Below are positions 33,066 through 41,587 of a DNA stretch of 43,477 nucleotides, in pieces; within the stretch, counting starts at the first letter, position 1; each line of letters starts with the position of its first letter. The DNA is from an uncultured Eubacteriales bacterium (GTDB taxonomy: Bacteria > Bacillota > Clostridia > Lachnospirales > Bianqueaceae). The stretch is taken from the NCBI GenBank assembly GCA_902493345.1, contig CABUPM010000007.1:1-43477 (forward strand), written 5' to 3'. The position numbers and the translations under genes are program-made. The notes below the pieces were generated by a model. It did not search any database, was not told where the DNA came from, and saw only the letters and a program-made list of their open reading frames with translations.

Positions 33066-35090
33066 ATGCACAGGAAAAGGTATCAGGGAAGCTTTACGGT
33101 GTACTTTGTATTGATTGTGACAGCGGCACTGAGCCTTTTCCTGATTCTGCTGTGGGCGGCAAAGCAGTGGATTGGACATAACGATGCGGTTCGGGCAACA
33201 CAGGCAGCCGGACAGAGTGTCCTTAGCAGTTATCATGGAGAGCTTGTGGAGCGTTACGGACTGTATGGAACAAGTATCGAGAAGCTGCAGCAGAGGATGG
33301 AGAACTGGATAGAGGCCAATATCCGATTTCCGACAGAGCGGCTCTATCAGCAGCCGTCCTATCTGCTATCACCGAAGAGACTCTGGAGTGGGATATTTCA
33401 TTATGAGATTCGGTCCGTAGAGGTATCCGGAATGGAGAGCTTGAGCGAACCGGCGGTATTGCGGCTGCAGGTGGAGAATTTTATGAAATATAGAATTGCG
33501 CAGGAGGGGATGGAGATTCTGATGGAGCGGCTGGGAATGATCCGCCAGTCCTCGGAGGGAGCGGGACTGCAGGCACAGTATGCGGGAATACAGAGAGTCC
33601 TGGGAGATTACAACAACTATTATGGCCAGTTGATTCATCTGCTGTATCCGGAAGGAGGAGCTGTATATGTGACGATGACACAAGAGGAAGAGTACCGGCC
33701 GCAAAGACTTCTGGATGCAGTCAGAAGTATGCGGGACAGGGTGACCGATGAGGCTGTCGAGACTCTGGCGGTATGGCAGGAAAAAGGATATGACCTCATG
33801 TGTAAGAATCAGGAAGCACTCTCGTGTCTGGAACAGTTAGAAGAGATTCTTGAAGGATTACGGAAAAGAATCGCACAATGGGAGAATACCCTGCCGCAGC
33901 TATCGGAAGAGAGAAGGAATGAAGAGAGTGTGCAGAGGATGATTCAGGAGGTCAGCCTGGTGCAGCAGGAATTATGGGGACTTCAGGATGAGATACCGCA
34001 GCTTCGGCAGATCTTGAAGAAAAACCAGACAGTAACGGAGCCGTTGGAGGCGAGCGCACAGCAGATTCTTGGACAGCTGAATACTTCCGAGAACGCGGAT
34101 GAAAATGCATTGGCGAGGATGGAAGCAGCGGCAGAACGATTCCTGCAATATAACGGAGCGATAGAACTGCAATATGAAAAAAATGAAGGCAACGGGCAGA
34201 TGGAGTTCGGGAGACTCTGGAAATGGCTGAAAAAGTGGCGGATTGATCTGAAAAAGTATGGAGAGGATACGGAGCTCTTTGAAGGCGGTACAGAGTATCA
34301 GGAGGAAGAAGACTTGGAGAAGGCGCTGGAACAGTCAATGGGAGCCGTGGAGGAAGGAAGCGGGCAAGGGCTTATAGAAAAGCTGCTGCTGGTTGAGTAT
34401 GCGGTTGGGATGTTTCAGAGCCTGGAAGATCAGATACGCCAAGAGGATGGGAAGACTACGCAGAATCTCAGGGGAAAGAATTATGGAGAGGGAATCTTTC
34501 GAAATGAGACGGAATATTTGATACAAGGCAGCGCCAATGAATATGACAACCTTCGGAGTGTTGAGATGCAGATTCTGGGGATACGGATGATTATGAATAT
34601 GGCATATCTTGCATCCAGCCCGGAGAAACAGACGGTGCTGCAAAGTGCGGCTGCGGGAATCGGCGGAATTATAGCACCTGGGATAGGAACAACGGTGATC
34701 TATGGGGCGTTGATGTTCTTGTGGAGCGCAGCGGAATCCTATGTGGATTATGCCTCCTTGGTGCAGGAGGGCCGAGTAGCGATCTTCAAGACAGAGGCTT
34801 CGTGGAGAACGGATCTGGAATCCATTCTTGAAGAAGCTGCGGATGCGATGGAGGGGGGAAATGGAAAAGAGGAGGAAGGCTTGGACTATGAGATGTATCT
34901 GCGAATGCTGCTGCTTATGCAGGATACAGAGACGCTCCTGGAACGGATAGGAAGCGTAATACAGCTCAATCTTCATAAGAACGACAGAGACTTTCTGCTT
35001 GTAGATATGGCAGCCGCTTTTGAAGTCCGAACGGTATTGCAGGGACGGGACGGAGTATATGAGGCAAAGGCATTTTTGGAATATCGGTAA
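33066..35090 (+). CDS. TadG/DUF5702-like Tad-associated membrane protein
   Basis: A 674-residue protein. The N-terminal region GSFTVYFVLIVTAALSLFLILL is a single membrane anchor, followed by VRATQAAGQSVLSSYHGELVERYGLYG, which resembles the DUF5702/TadG pattern. The middle (about 240-360) is heptad-like and Gln/Glu-rich, probably coiled coil. A glycine-rich hydrophobic stretch (about 520-560; AAAGIGGIIAPGIGTTVIYGALMFLW) may insert in the membrane. AGTAGGAGG sets the ATG at 33066. It is likely an extracytoplasmic assembly or tip component, which is inferred from position. Confidence 0.7.
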   Translation: MHRKRYQGSFTVYFVLIVTAALSLFLILLWAAKQWIGHNDAVRATQAAGQSVLSSYHGELVERYGLYGTSIEKLQQRMENWIEANIRFPTERLYQQPSYLLSPKRLWSGIFHYEIRSVEVSGMESLSEPAVLRLQVENFMKYRIAQEGMEILMERLGMIRQSSEGAGLQAQYAGIQRVLGDYNNYYGQLIHLLYPEGGAVYVTMTQEEEYRPQRLLDAVRSMRDRVTDEAVETLAVWQEKGYDLMCKNQEALSCLEQLEEILEGLRKRIAQWENTLPQLSEERRNEESVQRMIQEVSLVQQELWGLQDEIPQLRQILKKNQTVTEPLEASAQQILGQLNTSENADENALARMEAAAERFLQYNGAIELQYEKNEGNGQMEFGRLWKWLKKWRIDLKKYGEDTELFEGGTEYQEEEDLEKALEQSMGAVEEGSGQGLIEKLLLVEYAVGMFQSLEDQIRQEDGKTTQNLRGKNYGEGIFRNETEYLIQGSANEYDNLRSVEMQILGIRMIMNMAYLASSPEKQTVLQSAAAGIGGIIAPGIGTTVIYGALMFLWSAAESYVDYASLVQEGRVAIFKTEASWRTDLESILEEAADAMEGGNGKEEEGLDYEMYLRMLLLMQDTETLLERIGSVIQLNLHKNDRDFLLVDMAAAFEVRTVLQGRDGVYEAKAFLEYR

Positions 35091-36039
35091 AAAGGGTTCT
35101 TATACAGTAGAGGCGGCAATTATATTCCCGATATTTATTCTTATGTGGGTTCCGTTTCTGTATTTGATGCGGTATTGTATCCTGTACGAGAATCTGCGCG
35201 CGGAGGTTCACCAGACGGCGATGGTTCTGTCAGATACAGGGTATCTTTTTCAGAGAGCCGGACTAAAAGAAATTCAGGATACTGCGTGGAGAGAGGAAGA
35301 AGAGGCAGGGACACCGGAAACGGCATCGGTATGGCTGAATCATTTTGGTGAGGCAGGGAGATGGATTCAGGGAGCGCTATCCTTGTGCAGCCGCATTCTG
35401 GAAGGCGGAATGGATCGGGAGATTTGGCAGTTTACGGTGAATCAGGCAGGGCAGTGGATCACAGGACAATGGCTGTCTGATCTTCGGGCAGAGGAAGAGT
35501 GGATCGCTTTGGGAGCCGATCAGGCACCGCAGTTGACATATTCGGAATTCTTTTATACGGATTCTTATGGGGATGACCAGATATGCCTGATTGCTTATGT
35601 CGATGTTCATTGGTCGGATCCGGCCGGCTTTTTCAAAGAACGGCGGATTGCTGTCAGCACACGGATCCGGGCCTTTACAGGTCTCTATGCAATGGCAGAA
35701 GCGGATGAGGATGCGGACTCGACAGGAGAGACTCCGGAACAGAAGGTCTATTATCGAATCGGAAACGGAAAACGATATCATACACTGGATTGTTATTTGA
35801 TTCAAAAAGATATCCGCACATTGGAGAAAAAGAAGGCGGAAGCGCAGGGGTATCAAGTATGCGAAGACTGCGGCGGAGGTTCGGATATGGTTTGGGTAAC
35901 GCCAAGAGGGACAAGATATCATAAAAAGGGCTGCGCACACCTCTTTCCTGCAGTACATGCACTGACAGAAGCAGAACTACGCAGCGGGCGATATACGCCA
36001 TGCAGACTCTGCCAAGGAGAACAACAATGGTTTTCGTGA
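35059..36039 (+). CDS. TadE-like pilin protein fused to two HxxxC-x22-CxxC modules
   Basis: A 326-residue protein. The TadE signature KKGSYTVEAAIIFPIFILMW forms the N-terminal helix, followed by a soluble domain. The C-terminus (about 240-322) carries two modules with identical spacing: YHTLDC...CEDC and YHKKGC...CRLC, each His-x3-Cys-x22-Cys-x2-Cys. These are metal-binding-type sites similar to short Ada-like or zinc-ribbon repeats. Such a fusion is unusual for TadE. The ATG at 35059 overlaps the previous gene by 32 nt. Whether the modules bind metal or form disulfides outside the cell is open. Confidence 0.78.
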   Translation: MRQRHFWNIGKKGSYTVEAAIIFPIFILMWVPFLYLMRYCILYENLRAEVHQTAMVLSDTGYLFQRAGLKEIQDTAWREEEEAGTPETASVWLNHFGEAGRWIQGALSLCSRILEGGMDREIWQFTVNQAGQWITGQWLSDLRAEEEWIALGADQAPQLTYSEFFYTDSYGDDQICLIAYVDVHWSDPAGFFKERRIAVSTRIRAFTGLYAMAEADEDADSTGETPEQKVYYRIGNGKRYHTLDCYLIQKDIRTLEKKKAEAQGYQVCEDCGGGSDMVWVTPRGTRYHKKGCAHLFPAVHALTEAELRSGRYTPCRLCQGEQQWFS

Positions 36040-36467
36040 TCGTCCTTGTAGGGATACTGTTTATGATGGCATTGCAGGATATAAGAACGCAAGAGATTCG
36101 GGGAAGGATGCTGGTCTTCTATAGCGTTACAGGAATCTTTACAGCAGGAATTCGTTTCTTTGGATATGGGTGTACACTGGCAGGAGCGGACGCGCTGCTG
36201 CTGGGAATCCTGCTGCTTATTCTGCACAGAGTATCCGGGGATGGAGTGGGTACGGCGGATTTTTGGATACTCGCCGGATTACCGCTGTTCCTTGATGCGG
36301 ATACGATGTGGATGGGGATTGCAGCGTCTATGCCCTTGCTGCTGCTTACGGCATTGTGTACATATTGGGAGGAAAGGGATCGATGTGCGGGAATTCCTTA
36401 TATTCCTTTTTTGACGGCGGGCATGTTGATTGAAATGTGGAGGAGGATAGGAGATGGCTTCTTTTAA
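36027..36467 (+). CDS. short TadV/CpaA-type prepilin peptidase (A24 family)
   Basis: A 146-residue polytopic membrane protein with about four to five hydrophobic segments. The first Asp motif is in LQDIRTQEIRGRM. The second, usually GxGD, reads GTAD in DGVGTADFW, with Ala replacing the second Gly. The N-terminal methyltransferase domain of PilD is absent, as is normal for TadV/CpaA. Start 36027 is favoured by AAGGAGA 7 nt upstream; an ATG at 36000 would lie inside the preceding gene. It probably processes the Flp pilin and TadE-like proteins. Confidence 0.78.
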   Translation: MVFVIVLVGILFMMALQDIRTQEIRGRMLVFYSVTGIFTAGIRFFGYGCTLAGADALLLGILLLILHRVSGDGVGTADFWILAGLPLFLDADTMWMGIAASMPLLLLTALCTYWEERDRCAGIPYIPFLTAGMLIEMWRRIGDGFF

Positions 36468-37137
36468 AGAGTTTTATACAGAACAGGGAAAACACTGTCT
36501 GCAGGTGACAACAGAACAAGACGCATGGGTGGAATATCAGGCACAGATGGTATGCAGAGCGCGGCTGCCATGGTTCCCGCCGTGTCAGATACTTTCCGAG
36601 GAACAAAGTGTAGTATATGATTTGTCCGAATGTGTAGCGATCTCAGCATATCCTATTTTGCCATCCGGAGAATTGGAAAAGGTGGCGGAGATGCTCCGAA
36701 AATTTACAGAGGCATGCAAACCCTATCTGCTAAGCGCGGGAAGCTGCAGCAGGGAACTCAAGCACGTATTCTGGAATACCAGAACGGCTCAGCTGCAATG
36801 TATCTACATCCCGGGATCCAACTGGGAAGAGCCGGAAGAATGGCGTCGGGATGTATGGAAAGGGATGATTCAAAACGCAGTGGAGCAATGCTGGCCGGAG
36901 GAAGAATTGCTGAGCTGTTATCGGTTTTATTTGGCTGTCGGAAAAGAAGAAAAGGAAGCCACTGCGGAGGAGAAGCAGGAGCGTACAGGCATAGCGGAGC
37001 AGCAGATCCATGCGGCTAAGATGGCCAGATTCGCGTTATGGGATGAGTTGGCAGAAGAAGAGGATGAGGAAGAAGCCAGGACCGTACAGCGGGTGAAGGG
37101 GAAGGTACGGCAGTTCTTCAGCAGAAAAGAAAAATAA
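36454..37137 (+). CDS. DUF6382-like protein without FHA domain
   Basis: A 227-residue cytosolic protein. The segment SVVYDLSECVAIS..LPSGELEKVAEML..FTEACKPYLLSAGSC..HVFWNTRTAQLQCIYIPG resembles DUF6382, a domain often fused to FHA and found beside Tad loci in Clostridia. No FHA domain follows; the C-terminus is an acidic stretch and a basic end (KGKVRQFFSRKEK). The resemblance is from memory of the pattern. It overlaps the peptidase gene by 14 nt and closes the Tad operon. Confidence 0.6.
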   Translation: MASFKEFYTEQGKHCLQVTTEQDAWVEYQAQMVCRARLPWFPPCQILSEEQSVVYDLSECVAISAYPILPSGELEKVAEMLRKFTEACKPYLLSAGSCSRELKHVFWNTRTAQLQCIYIPGSNWEEPEEWRRDVWKGMIQNAVEQCWPEEELLSCYRFYLAVGKEEKEATAEEKQERTGIAEQQIHAAKMARFALWDELAEEEDEEEARTVQRVKGKVRQFFSRKEK

Positions 37138-37138
37138 G

Positions 37139-37167
37139 TTGTTTTTTGGAGAGGAGGTTGCTATAAT
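37139..37167 (+). promoter_or_regulatory. promoter of the methyltransferase-hslO operon
   Basis: TTGTTT (37139-37144), a 17-bp spacer and TATAAT (37162-37167), immediately after the Tad operon; no terminator separates the two. Confidence 0.65.
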
Positions 37168-37200
37168 AATAGAGTAAAATATACAGCTGGAGGTGAAGTG

Positions 37201-37968
37201 ATGTACCAGCAATTTGCAGAGGTGTACGACGAGTTTATGCAGGAGGTGCCCTATTCCCAATGGGCAGATTATATAGAGAAGATCTGGAAGGCACAGGGAC
37301 AGAGTCCGGAATTGGTGCTGGATCTTGCGTGTGGGACCGGGAGCCTGAGTATTGAATTGGCGCAGCGCGGCTATGATATGATCGGAGTCGATCAATCGCA
37401 GGACATGCTGGGACAAGCCAGAGAGAAGGCTGATGAAGCAGGGATCCCTATTCTGTTTCTGGAGCAGGATATGCAGGAATTTGAGCTATATGGAACCGTA
37501 GATTCCATTATCTGTACATGCGACAGTCTTAACTATTTATTAGAGGCAGAGGATGTCCGCAAGGTGTTTCGGCTGGCGGACAACTATCTCAATCCCGGCG
37601 GACTCTTCATTTTTGATGTAAATACAGAATATAAGTTTCGGCAGATTCTTGGCGAAAGGACAATCGCGGAGACCTATGATGATGCGGCTTATATCTGGCA
37701 GAATTATTATTATAAAGATGAAAAGATAAATGAATATCAGGTGACTTTTTTTCAGAAGCAGGAAGCAGGAGATCTGTACAGCCGTGAGGAAGAGACGCAT
37801 TATGAGCGCGCGTATGATCGGGCGGAGCTGACAGGCTGGCTGGAAGAGGCTGGACTTCGGGTAGTGGGAGTCTATGATGCTTTCACTATGGAAGAGCCGG
37901 GACCATCTAGTGAGCGGATCTGCTATGTGGCCGCAGAACAGAAAAAGGGGAAAAGGAGCGAACAATAA
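37201..37968 (+). CDS. class I SAM-dependent methyltransferase
   Basis: A 255-residue Rossmann methyltransferase. Motif I is VLDLACGTGSLSIELAQRG, then the Asp of GVDQSQDML and a post-I DSIICTCDSLNYL. It resembles small-molecule methyltransferases annotated only by family, and the substrate is unknown. GGAGGTG supports the ATG at 37201 over the adjacent GTG. Its stop overlaps the hslO start by one base (TAATG), a stable pairing that suggests co-expression. Confidence 0.85.
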   Translation: MYQQFAEVYDEFMQEVPYSQWADYIEKIWKAQGQSPELVLDLACGTGSLSIELAQRGYDMIGVDQSQDMLGQAREKADEAGIPILFLEQDMQEFELYGTVDSIICTCDSLNYLLEAEDVRKVFRLADNYLNPGGLFIFDVNTEYKFRQILGERTIAETYDDAAYIWQNYYYKDEKINEYQVTFFQKQEAGDLYSREEETHYERAYDRAELTGWLEEAGLRVVGVYDAFTMEEPGPSSERICYVAAEQKKGKRSEQ

Positions 37969-38858
37969 TGGATTATATGCTGAGAGCGACAGCAGCAAAC
38001 GATCAGATTCGGGCTTTCGCTGTTGTAACGAAAGAAACAGTAGAAGAGGCAAGAAAGCGCCATAATACAAGTCCGGTCGTAACAGCGGCGTTAGGGCGGT
38101 GCCTGACGGCAGCGGTGATGATGGGATGGCAGATGAAGGGAGAAAAGGATCAGCTGACACTGAGAATCGAAGGCTCCGGTCCCATCGGAATGATCAATGT
38201 CAATGCGAATAGCTTCGGAGAGGTGTGGGGATACGCCAAGAATCCGCAGGTAGATCTGCCCCTGAATAATAAGGGAAAGCTGGATGTTGCCGGTGCGATC
38301 GGAATCGGAGTTTTGACAATCATTAAGGATCTGGGCCTGAAGGAGCCCTACAGCGGACAGACGCATCTGATCACAAGTGAAGTCGCAGAGGACTTGGCAT
38401 ATTACTTTACGGCATCGGAACAGGTACCGTCGGCGGTATCGCTGGGGGTGCTGGTGGATCGGGATTACTCGGTCAAGTGTGCTGGCGGGTTTATTTTCCA
38501 GATGATGCCGGGCGCAAGCGACGAGACAGCAGCGCAGCTGCAGGATAGAGTTGTAGCATTTCCGTCGATTACACAGTATTTATCAGAGGGACATACCCCG
38601 GAGGATCTGCTGCAGGATCTATTGGGAGATATGGATCTGCGGATCCTGGATCGGCAGGATGTTCGGTTCCATTGCAATTGCAACAGGGAACGGGTCGAGA
38701 GAGCGCTGATCAGTATTGGAGAAAAGGATTTGAGAGAATTAGCGTCTGAGGGAGAGGATATTGAGCTGCGCTGTGACTGCTGTAACGAACCTTACTCATT
38801 TACTTCCGAAGAATTGACCGCACTGGCAGAAATCGCTGCTGAAAGGAGACAAAAATGA
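37968..38858 (+). CDS. hslO: Hsp33 redox-regulated chaperone
   Basis: A 296-residue cytosolic holdase activated by oxidation. The N-terminal domain shows NTSPVVTAALGR and the substrate-binding core; the C-terminal zinc-switch has CNC near residue 240 and CDCC (CxxC) near 270, giving the four zinc Cys. It overlaps the methyltransferase by one base and the downstream PLP gene by four (ATGA). Expression with a cysteine-degrading enzyme and redox genes nearby fits a thiol-stress theme, which is inference. Confidence 0.94.
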   Translation: MDYMLRATAANDQIRAFAVVTKETVEEARKRHNTSPVVTAALGRCLTAAVMMGWQMKGEKDQLTLRIEGSGPIGMINVNANSFGEVWGYAKNPQVDLPLNNKGKLDVAGAIGIGVLTIIKDLGLKEPYSGQTHLITSEVAEDLAYYFTASEQVPSAVSLGVLVDRDYSVKCAGGFIFQMMPGASDETAAQLQDRVVAFPSITQYLSEGHTPEDLLQDLLGDMDLRILDRQDVRFHCNCNRERVERALISIGEKDLRELASEGEDIELRCDCCNEPYSFTSEELTALAEIAAERRQK

Positions 38859-39856
38859 AGCCGGAACAGGTAAAGAAGCTATCTTTGGGATACTATCCGA
38901 CGCCGCTGCAGCGCATGACGCGTCTGGAGGACAAACTGGGCGCGGGTCCGCTGTATATAAAACGGGAAGACTTGTCGGATATTGGTCTGGGCGGCAATAA
39001 GATCCGCAAGCTGGAGTATTTGGTTCAGGATGCGCTGCAGCAGGGATGCACCGCTCTACTGACCTACGGGGGATCGCAGACCAATCATGGACGGCTGACA
39101 GTCGCCGCGGCGGTTCGCCAGGGCATGAAGGCCATTTTGCTGCTAGATGGAGAGAAGCCGGCATATTACAGCGGTAATCTTGTGTTGGACGGACTGATGG
39201 GCGCGGATATACGGTTTATCGGCGATCAGAATGAAGAGGAATTGACACAGAAGGTTGTTCGCGAATACGCGGAACGGAATGAAAAGGTCTATGTAATTCC
39301 TATGGGCGGCAGCAATACACTGGGAGCGCTCGGGTACATTCAGATGATTCCAGAACTGATGGATCAGATCGGAGAGGAACATCTTACGACAAAGGCATTA
39401 GTGTGTGGGGCGGGTTCCATGGGAACCTTTGCGGGACTTTGGCTCGGAGCGGCGTATTACCATGCTCCGTTTGAAGTTGTCGGAGTTACGATCAACCCGT
39501 ATACGACCTATACGCCAGAGGGAATCTGCCAATATATTAATGCGATCAGTCGGGAGTATGAAATGGGGATTGAATGCCGGCCGGAGCAGCTTCATCTGGA
39601 GCGGGCCTATGCTGGATTGGGGTACAATGTACCGGATGAAAAGACGATGGATGCCATTGAGCTGCTGGCACAGACAGAAGCGATTTTTCTGGATCCCTGT
39701 TATACCGGTAAGGTTTTCAATGGATATGTGAATATGATCAAAAACGGGACAATTCAGGCTGAAGACGCAATTTTCCTGCACACAGGAGGAATTCCGGGAC
39801 TGTGGTCCACAGAACATATGGATGCGCTGCAAAAGAGAGTCGGCGGGCAGCAGTGA
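38855..39856 (+). CDS. D-cysteine desulfhydrase / ACC deaminase family PLP enzyme
   Basis: A 333-residue type II PLP enzyme. Early residues YYPTPLQRMTRLEDKLG lead to the PLP-Lys in GGNKIRKLEYL and the Ser/Asn loop GGSQTNHGRLTVAAA. GAGSMGTFAGLWLG is the phosphate-binding loop, and DPCYTGKVFNG follows near the end. Family members convert D-cysteine to pyruvate, sulfide and ammonia, or deaminate ACC; the D-Cys type is likelier in a gut-type anaerobe. ATGA overlap with hslO shows translational coupling. Confidence 0.85.
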   Translation: MKPEQVKKLSLGYYPTPLQRMTRLEDKLGAGPLYIKREDLSDIGLGGNKIRKLEYLVQDALQQGCTALLTYGGSQTNHGRLTVAAAVRQGMKAILLLDGEKPAYYSGNLVLDGLMGADIRFIGDQNEEELTQKVVREYAERNEKVYVIPMGGSNTLGALGYIQMIPELMDQIGEEHLTTKALVCGAGSMGTFAGLWLGAAYYHAPFEVVGVTINPYTTYTPEGICQYINAISREYEMGIECRPEQLHLERAYAGLGYNVPDEKTMDAIELLAQTEAIFLDPCYTGKVFNGYVNMIKNGTIQAEDAIFLHTGGIPGLWSTEHMDALQKRVGGQQ

Positions 39857-39860
39857 GAAT

Positions 39861-39898
39861 AAAAAGGCCGGAGGCATTTGCGTTCAAAAGCCTCCGGC
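39861..39898. terminator. terminator between convergent genes
   Basis: GCCGGAGGC (39867-39875) pairs with GCCTCCGGC (39890-39898), 14-nt loop. On the minus strand a five-T tract (complement of 39861-39865) follows after one base, so it best serves the minus-strand genes. On plus it has only TGTAAA. Confidence 0.8.
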
Positions 39899-39907
39899 TG
39901 TAAAATA

Positions 39908-40441
39908 TTATTCGTAATGCGCGCGTTCTCCGCCGATGTATTTGGGACGTGTTCTCGCACACAGGATATTGGCTTCGCCAATCTTACTCAGCGAAAGCCG
40001 CACAGGAACGGCAACATCTTTTAGATGCATACCGATGAGAGTACCGCCGATATCCAGACCGCAATGGGCTCGGATATGCTCAACGGCAACAGGGTTCTGC
40101 ATTTTCTGCCATGCGGTCGTCGCAAAGGAACCGCCGGCCTTGGGCTGCGGAACGACACAGACCGGTTCGTAACCGTATTTCTCGGCGGCTTCGGCTTCCA
40201 GGATCAGCGCGCGGTTCAGATGTTCACAGCACTGTGCGGCCAGGTAGCATCCTTTTTCAGCGATCACAGGAGCGATCGCGTCATATAACTGCTGAGCGGT
40301 CGCCATACTGGAGTCTGAGCCGATACGATGTCCGGTTACCTCGCTGGTGGAACAGCCGATGACGACCAATTGGCCGGGACGCAGCTTTGCCTGCTCCAGA
40401 AGTTCGTATATAACCTGACGGGCTTGTTCATAGATTGTCAT
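39908..40441 (-). CDS. TIGR01440/DUF436 family protein (YwlG-like)
   Basis: A 177-residue protein matching the YwlG/UPF0340 pattern: VVIGCSTSEVTGHRIGSDSS, LAAQCCEHLNRALI, VVPQPKAGGSFATTAW, HCGLDIGGTLIGMHL and RPKYIGGERAHY. The biochemical function is unknown in the family. The conserved Cys, His and Gly motifs suggest an enzyme. The start overlaps the nitroreductase stop by four nt (ATGA), and the terminator follows directly. Confidence 0.88.
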   Translation of the reverse strand: MTIYEQARQVIYELLEQAKLRPGQLVVIGCSTSEVTGHRIGSDSSMATAQQLYDAIAPVIAEKGCYLAAQCCEHLNRALILEAEAAEKYGYEPVCVVPQPKAGGSFATTAWQKMQNPVAVEHIRAHCGLDIGGTLIGMHLKDVAVPVRLSLSKIGEANILCARTRPKYIGGERAHYE

Positions 40442-40956
40442 TGTATATAATTGACCGTCCCTTCTGCGCGGGGCTTGGCTTCCGGTACAGCCGCAGGATA
40501 ACCGAGAGCGGCAATCCCCCAGATAACATGGTTTTCGGGCATCCCGAACTCAGTCAGTACAGAGCGCAGCGGCTCCTTATCGCAATTTTCACGAGCCTGG
40601 TTGATCCATACAGAACCAATACCGAGGGAATGCGCAGCCAGCATGATATTTTCCATGGCACAGCCGGTATCCAGTTGACCGTTTTGATTGCTGCGGTCTG
40701 CGGCAACCAGAATCAGCATGTCGGGCTTATAAAAATCATAATTCTCCCGGCCAGTGATCTGTCCGATCGCGGCGGCAAGCTTCTGGATTTTTTCGCGGTT
40801 GTGAACAACGGTAAAATGCCAGCTCTGACGGTTCATGGCGCTGGGAGCATATACTGCGGCTTCCACAATCTGCTGAACGGCTTCCTCTGGAATCACATCC
40901 TCAGTAAAGCTGCGGACACTGCGCCTGGATTTGATGTTTTGCAAAACTTCATTCAT
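40438..40956 (-). CDS. nitroreductase-family FMN protein
   Basis: A 172-residue flavoprotein of the nitroreductase fold: IKSRRSVRSFTEDVI, APSAMNRQSWHFTVV, DTGCAMENIMLAAHSLGIGSVWI and a C-terminal LGYPA. It reduces nitro or quinone compounds with NAD(P)H; the natural substrate is unknown. AAAGGTGG upstream sets the ATG at 40954-40956; a longer frame to 41034 crosses the promoter. It is coupled to the TIGR01440 gene and divergent from ssrA. Confidence 0.9.
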   Translation of the reverse strand: MNEVLQNIKSRRSVRSFTEDVIPEEAVQQIVEAAVYAPSAMNRQSWHFTVVHNREKIQKLAAAIGQITGRENYDFYKPDMLILVAADRSNQNGQLDTGCAMENIMLAAHSLGIGSVWINQARENCDKEPLRSVLTEFGMPENHVIWGIAALGYPAAVPEAKPRAEGTVNYIQ

Positions 40957-40988
40957 GAGAAATGCCACCTTTCTATGGATTTGCATTG

Positions 40989-41017
40989 ATAATAGCATGG
41001 TTTCTTGTGAATTGCAA
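40989..41017 (-). promoter_or_regulatory. promoter of the nitroreductase operon
   Basis: On the minus strand: TTGCAA (complement of 41012-41017), 17-bp spacer, TATTAT (complement of 40989-40994). Confidence 0.68.
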
Positions 41018-41027
41018 GGTGTTTTTA

Positions 41028-41056
41028 TTGACATTTTCGCTGCGGCTGTGTATAAT
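41028..41056 (+). promoter_or_regulatory. perfect consensus promoter of ssrA
   Basis: TTGACA (41028-41033), 17-bp spacer, TATAAT (41051-41056): every consensus base is present, as expected for an abundant stable RNA. The start is near 41063, about 50 nt before the mature 5' end, implying a processed leader. Confidence 0.9.
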
Positions 41057-41111
41057 ATTATTGTTAGCGAACGTTGGCCTGACAGAGCTGCCGGATCAGA
41101 GAGATCGATCA

Positions 41112-41466
41112 GGGGATGTCAAGGTTTCGACGGGGATCGTTGAGATTTGGAGAGCCATCCGCAGTTTCAGGGCTGCGTCATCAACCTGAGAATAAATATA
41201 AACGCTAACAATACAAGCGATTACGCTTACGCAGCTTAATTAAGCTGCATGTTCTGCCACAGGTGCCCGCGCCTGTGAACAGGGCATCGATTAAGGCGGG
41301 GAACTTTTTCTTCAAAGCTTTGAGAAGATAAAAGAAATTGGATGAAGCTACCAAGGTGTGACCCTGTCGGCAGGGGAACACGGAGGAAAATGCAAAATAC
41401 CGACTATGATGGTAGCGCTTCGGATGGATGGATCTTCGGACATGGGTTCGATTCCCATCATCTCCA
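41112..41466 (+). ncRNA. ssrA: transfer-messenger RNA (tmRNA)
   Basis: A 355-nt tmRNA that rescues stalled ribosomes with SmpB. The 5' end GGGGATG pairs with CATCTCC (41459-41465) to form the alanyl acceptor arm with one G-U pair. GTTTCGACGGGGATC after it and the T-arm GGGTTCGATTCCC near the 3' end are diagnostic. CCA is not encoded; A41466 is the discriminator. The tag frame lies at 41204-41239, and pseudoknot-type pairings follow (for example CAGGTGCCCGCGCCTG). A strong promoter and terminator flank it. Confidence 0.97.
41204..41239 (+). other. tmRNA proteolysis-tag reading frame
   Basis: From resume codon GCT to TAA it encodes ANNTSDYAYAA. The AYAA end is the usual protease-recognised tail type. 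The resume codon was chosen by analogy with other tmRNAs (A-N start). Confidence 0.82.
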
Positions 41467-41473
41467 TTTTTTC

Positions 41474-41508
41474 ATGAAAACCGCATGTTAATGCGGTTTT
41501 CATTTTTT
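41474..41508 (+). terminator. ssrA terminator
   Basis: ATGAAAACCGCAT (41474-41486) pairs perfectly over 13 bp with ATGCGGTTTTCAT (41491-41503) around a GTTA loop, then T41503-41508. Confidence 0.93.
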
Positions 41509-41587
41509 GTTTATTTATGCGGAAAAATAAAGCATAGATGGTGAGGTAATAGTTTCAAATTGAAATATATTAAAGGAGCGTGATTCA

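Noticed and set aside
41553..41565. Palindrome TTTCAA-A-TTGAAA before the orphan gene as an operator
   Set aside because: Short AT-rich dyads are expected by chance in this segment, and no linked regulator or clear promoter supports it.
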